64,000 nt of DNA from Streptomyces asiaticus. Its GTDB lineage: Bacteria > Actinomycetota > Actinomycetes > Streptomycetales > Streptomycetaceae. Below are positions 26,501-34,932 of the stretch, piece after piece. A program made the translations under genes and the position numbers. Below the pieces are notes generated by a model. It made no database searches. It was not told where the DNA came from and saw only the letters and a list, made by a program, of their open reading frames with translations. The stretch lies in assembly GCF_018138715.1 (NCBI RefSeq), contig NZ_JAGSHX010000006.1:10044001-10108000 (forward strand). Reading direction: 5' to 3'. Each line of letters begins with the position of its first letter. Positions within the stretch are counted from its first letter, which is position 1.

Positions 26501-29218
26501 TCATGGGGCTCGGACAGTGAACGTCCAGGTCCCGGAGCCGACTCGGTACGAGACCGCTTGGTCGGTGACCTGTGTCCTCCTCGCTCCGGTGGGGGCTTGG
26601 ACGCGGTGGTCCTTGTCGGTCAGAGGTACCCGTACCACCGCGCGGCTGTTGGCCGGGATGGTGATGGTCAGCCGCAAGGTGCCCCCTGCCTTCTTCCAGC
26701 TGCTGGCGACGCGGCCACGCACCGTCTCCTGCGCGGCGGACACCTGGTCGAGGGAGCCGGGGATCCGCGGCTCGACCGCGATGTCGCGGTAGCCGGGCTC
26801 GGTGGGCCTGATGCCCGCGAGGACGGTGTAGAACGAGGTGTTGATACCGGCGAACATCGCGTGGTCGTGGGTTTCCATCGAGGAGCGGTAGAGCCACTGC
26901 TCCCAGGTGGTAGTGGCCCCGTTGGCGAGCTGGAAGCCGAAGCCGGGATAGGTGCGTTGATGGAGCATGGTCATCGCCAGGTCGATCCTCCCGGTGCGGG
27001 CCAGCGCGTCGACCAGGTAGCGGGTGCCGAAGATGCCGGTGTCCAGGTGGCCGTCGTCGTGCTCGACGATGGTTCGGGCGAGTTGGTCGCCGACGTCGTC
27101 GACCTTGTCGGCGGGCACCAGCCCGAACGCCAGCGGGAGGACGCTGGTCACCTGGCGTCCGCTGCCGTACGTATCACCGGCTTCGTTGAGGAAGTGCGCG
27201 TTGAACGCGTTCTTGATGCGGCTTGCCAGGGACGCGAAGTGGCGCGCGTCCTGCCGGTGCCCGAGCACGTCCGCGGCCTTCGCCGTGGCCCGGGCCTGCT
27301 GGTAGGAGAGGGCGGTGTTGACCAGGGAGACTTCACTGAAGCAGTCCCCGGCCGTCGGGCTGCCCATGCCGTCGTTGGCCTGTGGCCCGTGATCGGGCGG
27401 GCACCAGTCGCCGAAGCCCTTGTCCGCGGGCCAGATGAGCCCGGGGACCTCGGCGGCGTTGCGGTCCACGAACCGCTTCATGTCCGGATAGGCCGTCTCC
27501 AGTGCGTTCCGATCGCGGTACTGCTCGTACAGGGTCCAGGCCAGGGTGACCTGACCGCCGGCCATGTCGGGGTACTGTGCCTTGACGTCGTCGGAGGGCA
27601 GCGCCGTGCCCGGCGGCAGGTCGCGCAGATACTTCGCGTAGAAACCCCCCATGCCGAACTCGCGCGTCGCGGCGTCCCGATAGGCCTGGACGTCCATGGC
27701 CGGAGGGGTGCGCTCGTCGCGGACCGGGGTATCGGTGGGCGTGCTCATGGAGTTGTTGAGGACGCTCCAGCGGTTGTTGTGCCAGATGCGGTTGAGAACC
27801 TCGCTGGAGGAGCTGAAGGTGCCGATCGACGGCACATCCGCGTGGACGACGCGTGCGCGCACGTCCCCGAGGCCCGCTGTCCCGGGGAAGCCGGCGACCT
27901 CCAGATAGCGGAAGCCGTGGTAGGTGAAGCGCGGTTCATAGGTCTCGCGACGGCCCGTCCCCGCCAGGGTGAAGGTGTCGGTCGCAGCGGCATCCCGATT
28001 GGTGGCGGCGTCCAGCGTGCCGTCGGCGTTGAGCTCCTCGGCCGTACGCAGGGTGATGCGGGTGCCGGCCGCACCCTTGGCGCTCAGGCGCGCCCAGCCG
28101 GCGATGTTCTGGCCGAAGTCGTAGACATAGGTGCCAGGTCGGAGCTCGGTCACCTTCCTCGCCCTCAGGGTGTCCGTCACCCGGACCGGCGGCATGGTAT
28201 TCGACCGCAGAGCACCCTGCGGTGCGTCGACCCTTGACACGGCGTCCCAGGAACGGTCGTCGAAGCCGGACTCGTCCCAGCCGTCCTGCTCCTTCCGGGC
28301 GTCGTAGGACTCGCCGTGGTACAGATCATCCGCGGTGATCGGCCCGATGGACCACTTCCAGGACGGGTCGGTGGTGAGGCGACGCCGGCTACCGTCGGTG
28401 AAGGTGATGTCCAGCAGAGCGATCGCCTGCCGCTGGCCATTCCAACGGAAGCCGTACCGGCTGAAGTTGTCCCCGTAGCCGTGGCCCAGCCAGAGTCCCA
28501 TGGTGTTGCCACCCTTGCGCAGCGCCTTCGTCACGTCGTACGTGTCGTACAGCACCCGCCGGTCGTAGGGCGTGTTCGCCGGTGCGAGGACACGGTCGCC
28601 GACCTTCGCGCCGTTGAGGCGCAGCTCGTGGAAGCCGAGACCGGCCACGTAGGCCCGCGCTCCGGCCACCTCCTTGTCGAGCGAGAACTCCTTGCGCAGC
28701 AGGGGAGCTCCGGCCTGTGGATCAGATGGGCCGATCCACTGCGCACCCTCCCAGTCCTCGGGCGCGCGCAGCGCCGTCTCCCAGGAGGACGGGGCGCTCC
28801 ACGCCGACGCTCTGCCGTGCTCGTCCCAGACGCGCACCTTCCAGTGGTAGCGCGTGCGTGGGCTGAGCCGCTGACCGCCGTACGGCACCCCTACGGACTC
28901 GTCGGAGCGTCGTTTGCCGCTGTCCCAGACGGTGCCCTGGTTGTGCGCCAATCGCTCGGCGGACGTGGAGACCAGGACCTGGTGGGCCGTCTGCATGGCG
29001 TTGCGCGACTCGGTGTTCAGCTTCCAACTCAGCAGAGGGCGAGCAGCGTCGACTCCGAGCGGTTCGGCCCGGCCATCGACGGTGGCGCCACTGACGTGGA
29101 GTCCGCTGTCGGCGACGGCGGTCGGGCTGCCGCTGACCAGCGCCGTGGCCAGGAGTGCGGCGGCACCAAGAGGCGCGAGCACACGTCGGGCAGATGCGAG
29201 TCTGCTGCGTCCGCACAC
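26501..29218 (-). CDS. Secreted GH78 alpha-L-rhamnosidase
   Basis: A 905-residue secreted enzyme. The signal spans SRLASARRVLAPLGAAALLA to PTAVA-DSG. Beta domains follow: a fibronectin-like LHVSGATVDGRAEPLGVDAARPLLSW, then LRKEFSLDKEVAGARAYVAGLG for the second, and TYVYDFGQNIAGWARL. The (alpha/alpha)6 barrel then has STPTDTPVRDERTPPAMDVQ, where family members carry the general acid, and later the Rha78 C-terminal EQWLYRSSMETHDHAMF. It releases terminal rhamnose from pectin or arabinogalactan side chains. The GTG at 29218 is preferred over TTG 29281 because GAAAGG lies 8 bases upstream. The acid region differs from the common RDERLGWTGD wording, perhaps a subfamily trait. Confidence 0.88.
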   Translation of the reverse strand: MCGRSRLASARRVLAPLGAAALLATALVSGSPTAVADSGLHVSGATVDGRAEPLGVDAARPLLSWKLNTESRNAMQTAHQVLVSTSAERLAHNQGTVWDSGKRRSDESVGVPYGGQRLSPRTRYHWKVRVWDEHGRASAWSAPSSWETALRAPEDWEGAQWIGPSDPQAGAPLLRKEFSLDKEVAGARAYVAGLGFHELRLNGAKVGDRVLAPANTPYDRRVLYDTYDVTKALRKGGNTMGLWLGHGYGDNFSRYGFRWNGQRQAIALLDITFTDGSRRRLTTDPSWKWSIGPITADDLYHGESYDARKEQDGWDESGFDDRSWDAVSRVDAPQGALRSNTMPPVRVTDTLRARKVTELRPGTYVYDFGQNIAGWARLSAKGAAGTRITLRTAEELNADGTLDAATNRDAAATDTFTLAGTGRRETYEPRFTYHGFRYLEVAGFPGTAGLGDVRARVVHADVPSIGTFSSSSEVLNRIWHNNRWSVLNNSMSTPTDTPVRDERTPPAMDVQAYRDAATREFGMGGFYAKYLRDLPPGTALPSDDVKAQYPDMAGGQVTLAWTLYEQYRDRNALETAYPDMKRFVDRNAAEVPGLIWPADKGFGDWCPPDHGPQANDGMGSPTAGDCFSEVSLVNTALSYQQARATAKAADVLGHRQDARHFASLASRIKNAFNAHFLNEAGDTYGSGRQVTSVLPLAFGLVPADKVDDVGDQLARTIVEHDDGHLDTGIFGTRYLVDALARTGRIDLAMTMLHQRTYPGFGFQLANGATTTWEQWLYRSSMETHDHAMFAGINTSFYTVLAGIRPTEPGYRDIAVEPRIPGSLDQVSAAQETVRGRVASSWKKAGGTLRLTITIPANSRAVVRVPLTDKDHRVQAPTGARRTQVTDQAVSYRVGSGTWTFTVRAP

Positions 29219-29279
29219 GTTGAGGACCTTTCGCAGGGGGATCGGCCAAGTGGCGCCGGCAGGGCGGCTAAAACGATTC

Positions 29280-29295
29280 AACCAGTGTGCTGGTT
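29280..29295. promoter_or_regulatory. Inverted repeat AACCAG-TGTG-CTGGTT upstream of GH78
   Basis: Perfect 6-bp arms with a 4-bp spacer, 62 bp upstream of the GH78 GTG start, a typical operator position. It does not resemble the ACATGGGATGT boxes, so GH78 may answer to a different, possibly rhamnose-responsive, regulator. Confidence 0.4.
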
Positions 29296-29846
29296 ATAGC
29301 AGTGCCGGCCCGGCGCGGCTAGTGCTCCCGCTACGGCTCGCCATTGCCGCGTTCGGGGGCGCGTTGGTGCGCTGAACGGTAGGCATGGTGGGCGGCTCAT
29401 CGAGCGCGTCAATGGCCGGCGCCGTCGGATGCTTCCGGAAATTACCGGCCGCTGTTCGTTCCTGTGTGGATGGCTGGTACTGCATCGCATAGCTGACCTG
29501 AGAGCTGTTGGGCCGTGGTGGAAATGGGTATCGACTCGCCGGGGGAGTCGCGGCCAGTGAAAAGGATCTAGGAAGGTTCCGAAAGTTTTCACAAGGTGTT
29601 CGGCGCCCCCGGTGGCCAGCGCGTTCGGGTGGCGGGCGGACGGACCTGTGGGGGCCGCCCATCCTCGTGACGTGGGGAATCGCGATGGGCGAGCAGGGGC
29701 GAATTTCGGACGCCGAGCGGGATGTGTGCCGGTCTCGGAAGTGCCTGGGAGCGCCTTCGGCCAACATTGGGCGGAATGTTGTCGAGTGTCATGGCCATGC
29801 CTAATCTCGTGAGCGAATCTCGTGATCACCAGGAGGTGGTTGCACC
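29296..29846. other. Divergent intergenic region between GH78 and the CE1 esterase
   Basis: About 550 bp without a convincing gene on either strand and lower in GC than the flanks. It should hold both promoters. I found no copy of the shared palindrome here. Confidence 0.45.
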
Positions 29847-30776
29847 ATGACCGCAATCAGAACCGTGCTGGCGGCTGTCGCCGGCGTCTTGACACTCCTC
29901 GTCTCTGGTCTCGTTTTCGCGCCGCAGGCAACGGCGGCTTCGCTCGTGGAGGTGACCAGCTTCGGCAGCAACCCGGGCAACCTGCGCATGCACGTGTACG
30001 TGCCGGACTCCCGCCCGGCCAAGCCGGCGATCGTGGTCGCCATGCACGGCTGTGGCGGCTCGGGGCCGGGGTTCTACCAGAGCAGCGAGTTCGCGTCGCT
30101 GGCCGACCAGCGCGGCTTCGTCGTCATCTACCCGACCGCCACGAAGCAGACGGCGATGAGCAACTGCTTCGACGTGTGGTCCGATGCCTCCAAACACCAC
30201 AACGGTGGCAGCGACCCGGCCTCGGTCATCTCCATGGTGTCTTATGTGGAACAGCACTACAACGGCGACCCGCAGCGGATCTTCGTCACCGGCAGCTCGT
30301 CCGGCGGCATGGAGACCACCGCGCTGCTGGCCGACTACCCGGACGTCTTCAAGGCCGGCTCGGCGTTCATGGGTGTCCCCTTTGGCTGCTTCGCGAACGA
30401 GGCCGACTTCCCGCCGTGGACGAGCAAGTGCGTGGGTGGGAACATGCACAAGACGGCACAGGAATGGGGCAACCTGGTCCGGCAGGCGTTCCCGGGCTAC
30501 TCCGGCACCCGTCCTCGCGTGCAGCTGTGGCACGGCACCAACGACACACTCGTGCCTTTCCAGCTCATGCAGGAAGAGACCAAGCAGTGGACGGACGTCT
30601 TCGGGCTGAGCCAGACGCCGACCTCGACGGACCAGCCGCAGCCGAGCTGGACGCGACAGCGTTTCGCCGGCGCCGACGGCGCTGTGCGGCTGGAGGCCAT
30701 CAGCGTCTCCGGGGCCGGGCATCAACTGCCGATGGGTGGCATGGCCGCGGCAGCCGTGCAGTTCTTCGGCCTCTGA
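29847..30776 (+). CDS. Secreted CE1-type esterase (PHB depolymerase/feruloyl-acetylxylan esterase fold)
   Basis: A 309-residue secreted esterase: signal MTAIRTVLAAVAGVLTLLVS with cleavage near ATA-ASL, then the esterase_PHB fold. The oxyanion region is VAMHGCGGSGPGF. The serine nucleophile is in FVTGSSSGGMETTALL (~Ser150), the Asp in LWHGTNDTLVPF, and the His in VSGAGHQLPMGG. Members of this group in glycan loci deacetylate xylan or cleave feruloyl esters. The usual C-terminal carbohydrate-binding module is missing and the protein stops right after the catalytic domain. An AGGAGG lies upstream of the ATG with a longer than usual spacer. Confidence 0.8.
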   Translation: MTAIRTVLAAVAGVLTLLVSGLVFAPQATAASLVEVTSFGSNPGNLRMHVYVPDSRPAKPAIVVAMHGCGGSGPGFYQSSEFASLADQRGFVVIYPTATKQTAMSNCFDVWSDASKHHNGGSDPASVISMVSYVEQHYNGDPQRIFVTGSSSGGMETTALLADYPDVFKAGSAFMGVPFGCFANEADFPPWTSKCVGGNMHKTAQEWGNLVRQAFPGYSGTRPRVQLWHGTNDTLVPFQLMQEETKQWTDVFGLSQTPTSTDQPQPSWTRQRFAGADGAVRLEAISVSGAGHQLPMGGMAAAAVQFFGL

Positions 30777-30839
30777 GCCTGGTGCGCGACCTCGGCGGTT
30801 CGTCTGACCCGCTGTTTTCGAGTCCTTCCTGAGGCAGCC

Positions 30840-31035
30840 GGGTGACGGCTCCCCGCGCTTCGAGGCGTCGATCGACGTGGTGCGGAGGAACGGCCGCCGG
30901 CCGAACCGTCCGACCGCCGCGTCCACGTCCGGGTCCATGGCTTCGGGCACACTTCCGGGCGGCGCGGACCGTCCACACGATCCCGTTGAGGACCGTGCGG
31001 TCGTCCAGATCCTCATGGTCCCGCAACGACCGTGG
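30840..31035 (-). pseudogene. Possible IS5-family transposase remnant
   Basis: The minus-strand frame DHEDLDDRTVLNGIVWTVR resembles the N-terminal DRR.VLNGI.W..R segment of IS5-type transposases. The expected continuation (AWRD.P.RYG) is lost, and no catalytic DDE region follows. Support is one motif only. Confidence 0.3.
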
Positions 31036-31638
31036 GTGTGGCCCAACGCGCGGATCGGCCGCACCCACGGGCGCCCGGGGCTCCCCGCGCCTGCCGCATC
31101 GCCGCGACGAGGCGGAGCACGCGGTGCGGAGGGTCTTAAGCTCCGGTCCGTGATGTGGTGGCGAGATGGCGGAGTTCGTGGGCCTCGATCCGGGGGGCAG
31201 GGTCTTGCCGATGTGTCCGGGGAGGTGCTCGCCCAGTGCTATGGGCATCGCGGCCTGGGCCGTGCCGGCGGTCCGGCTCCAGTGGCGGGCCTCATCGGGA
31301 AGGTCCAACTCCGCAGCGGTCGCGGCGAGTTCACGGAGCTCCAGCGTTCCAGCCGACGGCAGACCTCGGTGAGTTCCGCGCGGTCCGGCGGTTCGGGCGG
31401 CCGTCGGCGCAGCCGGGCCGGAGCCTGACGGCCCAAGACCTCGGCGCCGGACAGCGCGGTGATCCGGTACCGGCGCCCGGTCTGCGGGCCGGGCGTCGTC
31501 TCGACACGGGTGACGGCCCGGTTGCCCGTTGCCGGGTCGAAGGGGAGGAGCCGCAGGACGGCCCGCATGCCGTTCGAGCGGCGGTCATGAGGAGGTCACT
31601 CGTTTCTTCAGCGGGGATCACGGGCGATCGGCGCGAGG
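31036..31638. other. Gene-poor stretch downstream of the ABC permeases
   Basis: No recognised complete gene. A minus-strand frame (31239-31568) has a protein-like beginning (LRLLPFDPATGNRAVTRVETT, then RRYRITALSGAEVLGR) but no ribosome binding site and no known domain. It may be the stump of a gene that once followed the importer. Confidence 0.3.
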
Positions 31639-32487
31639 TCAGTCCTTCATCGCGCCGGCGGTCACGCCGGCGGCGATGTAACGCTGGGCGAGGACGAGGA
31701 TGACCGTCGCCGGCAGCGAAGCCACGACGGCGGTGGCCATGATGGCGTTCCACTCCTGATTGTTGTTCCCGATGTAGTGGTAGATGCCGAGGGTGATCGG
31801 CTCGTGGGCGCCGCCGCCTGCGAGGGTGCTGGCGAAGACGAAGTCGGACCAGGACCACAGGAAGGCGAACAGCGACACGGTGACGACGGCGTTGCGGCTC
31901 ATGGGCAGCACGATCGACCGGAAGGTGCGCAGCGGGCCGGCTCCGTCGGTCTTCGCGGCCTGGAGCAGCTCCTCGGGGATGCCGGACATGAACGCGGTGA
32001 GGATCAGGACCGCGAACGGGACGGCCAGGGTCGAGTCCGCGACGATCAGGCCGGGCACCGACTGGAGCAAGCCGAGGCTGAGGTAGATGGCGTAGAAGCC
32101 CATCGCCATGACGATGCCGGGGATCATCTGGGCGACCAGGAAGAGGAAGCTGAGCACGCTGCCGCCGCGCGGGCGTAGTTTGGCGAGCGCGTAGCCCGCG
32201 GGTGCGGCCAGCGCCACGGTGAGGACGACGGTGCCCAGGCCGATGGCCAGACTGGTGCCGAGGTAGGGCAGCTGCTGGTCCAGGACGGCCCGGTAACCCC
32301 TCAGCGTGCCGTGCACGGGGAACAGGTCCGGCGGTCTTTTGCGCATGTCCTGGTCGCGGGTGAAGGACACATTCAGCATCCAGTAGACCGGGAAGAGCAT
32401 GACGCCGGTGAGGAGGAGGCCCGTGGCCGTCTTCCACCAAGTGGTGCGTATCCGGCGCGGGCGGGGTGGGGTCGTGGTGGTTGTCAT
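31639..32487 (-). CDS. Sugar ABC transporter permease (MalG type)
   Basis: A 282-residue inner-membrane permease with about six transmembrane helices (for example TATGLLLTGVMLFPVYWMLN and TVVLTVALAAPAGYALA). The cytoplasmic coupling EAA-type loop is EELLQAAKTDGAGPLRTFRSIVLP. With the upstream permease and binding protein it forms a CUT1 carbohydrate importer. No ATPase gene is present, as is usual in Streptomyces where MsiK energises several importers. The ATG at 32487 overlaps the stop of the other permease (ATGA). It is the last clear gene of the second glycan operon. Confidence 0.9.
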   Translation of the reverse strand: MTTTTTPPRPRRIRTTWWKTATGLLLTGVMLFPVYWMLNVSFTRDQDMRKRPPDLFPVHGTLRGYRAVLDQQLPYLGTSLAIGLGTVVLTVALAAPAGYALAKLRPRGGSVLSFLFLVAQMIPGIVMAMGFYAIYLSLGLLQSVPGLIVADSTLAVPFAVLILTAFMSGIPEELLQAAKTDGAGPLRTFRSIVLPMSRNAVVTVSLFAFLWSWSDFVFASTLAGGGAHEPITLGIYHYIGNNNQEWNAIMATAVVASLPATVILVLAQRYIAAGVTAGAMKD

Positions 32488-33461
32488 GAGGCGTACTGCT
32501 TTCGCTGGACCCTCAGGTGCACCAGGCCGAACACGAGAGCGGCGGCGACGAGCAGGTTACCGACGGCCGCGCCGGGACCGAACGTCGGCACCAGGTTGCC
32601 GAAGCCGAGTCGGTAGGACCAGGTGGCGAAGGTGGTGGACGAGTCCGCCGGGCCGCCCTTGGACATGATCCAGATGATGTCGAAGACCTTGAGCGTGTAG
32701 ATCAGGCCCAGCAGGAGGGTGACGGCGGACACCGGGCGCAGTAGCGGGAGGGTGATGCTCCAGAAGCGTCGCCAGGCGCCGGCGCCGTCGAGGGCGGCGG
32801 CCTCGTACAGGCTGGAGGGGATCGACTGCAGCCCGCTGTGGAGCACGACGAGGTTGAACGGGACGCCGATCCAGATGTTCGCGATGATCACCGAGGTGAG
32901 CGACCAGGACGGAGAGGTCAGCCAGTTCACCGAGTCGACGCCGACGGCGTTCAGGACGGCGTTGACGATGCCCGAGTCGCTGTTGAGCATCCACGACCAG
33001 GTGGAGGCCGACACGATCAGCGGCAGCAGCCACGGCACGAGGAACAGGGCACGCAGGGTCGTGGAGAGCCGGAAGTGCTGGTTGAAGAAGACCGCGAGGG
33101 CCAGACCGATGGCGTACTGGAAGAACAGGCAGACAGCGGTGAACATCACGGTGTGGGTGAGCGCCGGTGCGAACGTCGGGTCGTCGAATACGGTCTGGTA
33201 GTTGGCGAGACCGGTGAAGGGCGCGCCGCCTTGGACGAAGGAACGGACGGTGTAGTCGCGCAGGCTCAGGTCGAGGTTCCGGTAGAGCGGATAGGCGTAG
33301 AAGAGGATGAGGTAGAGGGTCACCGGGGCGAGGAAGCCCCAGGCGGTCCAGTGTCGCGAGTGGGCGCGGCGCCGTGGTGTCGTACGGTCCGGCGCGGTGG
33401 TGGCCGCCTCGTCCCGGTCGGGCACAGCCCGACGGTCCGGCAGGTGTGTCGTACGGTTCAT
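32484..33461 (-). CDS. Sugar ABC transporter permease (MalF type)
   Basis: A 325-residue membrane protein with about six helices (for example WGFLAPVTLYLILFYAYPLY and MFTAVCLFFQYAIGLALAVF). The EAA coupling motif is SLYEAAALDGAGAWRRFWSITLP. ATG 33461, preceded by GGGGGTTGTTG, is chosen over an in-frame TTG six bases upstream. It pairs with the MalG-type permease and follows the binding-protein gene by 15 bp. Confidence 0.9.
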   Translation of the reverse strand: MNRTTHLPDRRAVPDRDEAATTAPDRTTPRRRAHSRHWTAWGFLAPVTLYLILFYAYPLYRNLDLSLRDYTVRSFVQGGAPFTGLANYQTVFDDPTFAPALTHTVMFTAVCLFFQYAIGLALAVFFNQHFRLSTTLRALFLVPWLLPLIVSASTWSWMLNSDSGIVNAVLNAVGVDSVNWLTSPSWSLTSVIIANIWIGVPFNLVVLHSGLQSIPSSLYEAAALDGAGAWRRFWSITLPLLRPVSAVTLLLGLIYTLKVFDIIWIMSKGGPADSSTTFATWSYRLGFGNLVPTFGPGAAVGNLLVAAALVFGLVHLRVQRKQYAS

Positions 33462-33476
33462 CAACAACCCCCGGAA

Positions 33477-34730
33477 TTATGGCTGGTTGACCGCGCTCTG
33501 CGCGGCGGCGAGCGCGTCCTTCGGGGACTTGGCTCCGCTGAGGGCGGACTGGATCGCCTTCCACATCTGCTCGGAGATCTTGGGGTACTTGGTGCCGAGG
33601 TCGCCACTGGTGCGGCCCTTGGCCGCCTTGACCGCCTCCGCCCAGGGCTTGAGCTTGGCGTCGGCCGCCACCTGCTTGTCCTGGATTTCGCTGGTGGGTG
33701 CCATGTAGGACAGGGTGGTGTCGGTGGTGTAGAGGTTTTCTGCGCCGGTCAGGCAGGAGGCCAGCTTCCGCGTTGTGGTGTAGCGGCCTGTGTGGCTCTG
33801 GACGGGGATGGTGACGAATTCGCCGCCGGTCGGCGCCGCGGCGGTGCCGCCCTCGGCCCCGGGGACGGGCAGGACGCCGTAGTCGAAGCCGGCCTTCTCG
33901 GCGTTGGCCAGCTGCCAGGTGCCGTTCTCGGCGAACGCGTAGTCGCCGCTCGCGAACTCTTGCCAGCTGGTGGTCTGGGTGTTGTTGATCACCGAGTTCG
34001 GGGCGTGGCCCTTCTCCAGCCAGTCGGTCCACAGGGACAGCGCCGACACGCCCTGGGGAGAGTCGAGGCGGGTCAGCTTCGCGCCCGACCCCCAGAACCA
34101 GGGCAAGAACTGGAAGCTGCCCTCCTCGGTGCCGATCGCGGAGAAGGTGATGCCCTTCTTTCCCGCCTTCTTCACCTTCTCGAGCGCCGCCGTCAGCGAC
34201 GTCCAGTCCTTGACCGAGGTGATGTCCACGCCCGCGACCTTGAGGACGTCCTTGTTGTAGTAGAGGGCGAGGGTGTTGGCACCGACTGGTGTTCCGTAGG
34301 TCCTTCCGCCCGACTGGCCGGCCCCGAGCAGGTTCGGGTCGACCTTGGAGGTGTCCAGCTTGTTGTCGTCGGTGGTGGTGAGAACTCCGGCCTCCGCCAA
34401 GGTCGGAACCACAGGATTGTCCACGATGAGCACGTCCGGAGAGTTGTCCTGCTGGGCCGCCAGGAGCACCTTGTTCGACAGGTCACTGGTGTCGAAAGCG
34501 GTCCGCTTGATCTTCACGCCGGCCTTGTCGCCGCAGCGGTTCAGCAGCTTCGCCCATGCCGAGTCCTTGGCGAATTGTGGGTACGGGTCCCAGATGGTGT
34601 AGGTGCCGCTGTCCGCGGTCTTCGTCCCGGTGCCGCCCAAGCCGGAGCCGCAGGCGGTGGCACCGGCGGCGAGAACCAGGGAGGTCAGGGCTGCGACGGT
34701 CAGACGGCGCCGTCCGGAGAAGCTGTTCAT
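33477..34730 (-). CDS. Extracellular sugar-binding lipoprotein (family 1 SBP)
   Basis: A 417-residue lipoprotein: MNSFSGRRRLTVAALTSLVL followed by the lipobox AATAC-type cleavage (ATA-C24 region, ACGSG). The mature domain is of the maltose/multiple-sugar binding type (NKVLLAAQQDNSPDVLIVDNP, TYGTPVGANTLALYYNKDVL, WQEFASGDYAFAENGTW). It captures oligosaccharides for the two permeases. Its placement behind GH39/GH59/GH29 suggests a galactose-, arabinose- or fucose-containing oligosaccharide as ligand. The ATG at 34730 is chosen because the signal starts there. The 202-bp gap before it could hold an internal promoter. Confidence 0.9.
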   Translation of the reverse strand: MNSFSGRRRLTVAALTSLVLAAGATACGSGLGGTGTKTADSGTYTIWDPYPQFAKDSAWAKLLNRCGDKAGVKIKRTAFDTSDLSNKVLLAAQQDNSPDVLIVDNPVVPTLAEAGVLTTTDDNKLDTSKVDPNLLGAGQSGGRTYGTPVGANTLALYYNKDVLKVAGVDITSVKDWTSLTAALEKVKKAGKKGITFSAIGTEEGSFQFLPWFWGSGAKLTRLDSPQGVSALSLWTDWLEKGHAPNSVINNTQTTSWQEFASGDYAFAENGTWQLANAEKAGFDYGVLPVPGAEGGTAAAPTGGEFVTIPVQSHTGRYTTTRKLASCLTGAENLYTTDTTLSYMAPTSEIQDKQVAADAKLKPWAEAVKAAKGRTSGDLGTKYPKISEQMWKAIQSALSGAKSPKDALAAAQSAVNQP

Positions 34731-34932
34731 CGCGGGTTCCTTCGTTTCTGGCATGCGGATACCGAGGGCAAGGCGTGGCCGGCGCGGCCCGAGCGGCGTG
34801 GCAGAGCAGGGCGAGGGCCGATCCGGCCTGACCGCCGGCACGGTGGTGCGGCACTCAAGAGACACGATCCCCGGTCCGCCGGGTACGACGACGGCCGCCG
34901 CGGCGCGGGCCGCACCGCCTGTGGGGGATGGT

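Noticed and set aside
29579..29592. CGAAAGTTTTC as a xylanase-type operator upstream of the CE1 esterase
   Set aside because: It is an imperfect version of the CGAAACTTTCG element (extra base, no clean symmetry) and occurs once.
31239..31568. A 109-codon minus-strand frame after the permease genes as a real gene
   Set aside because: It has a protein-like start but no ribosome binding site and no domain. It is described as part of the gene-poor stretch instead.
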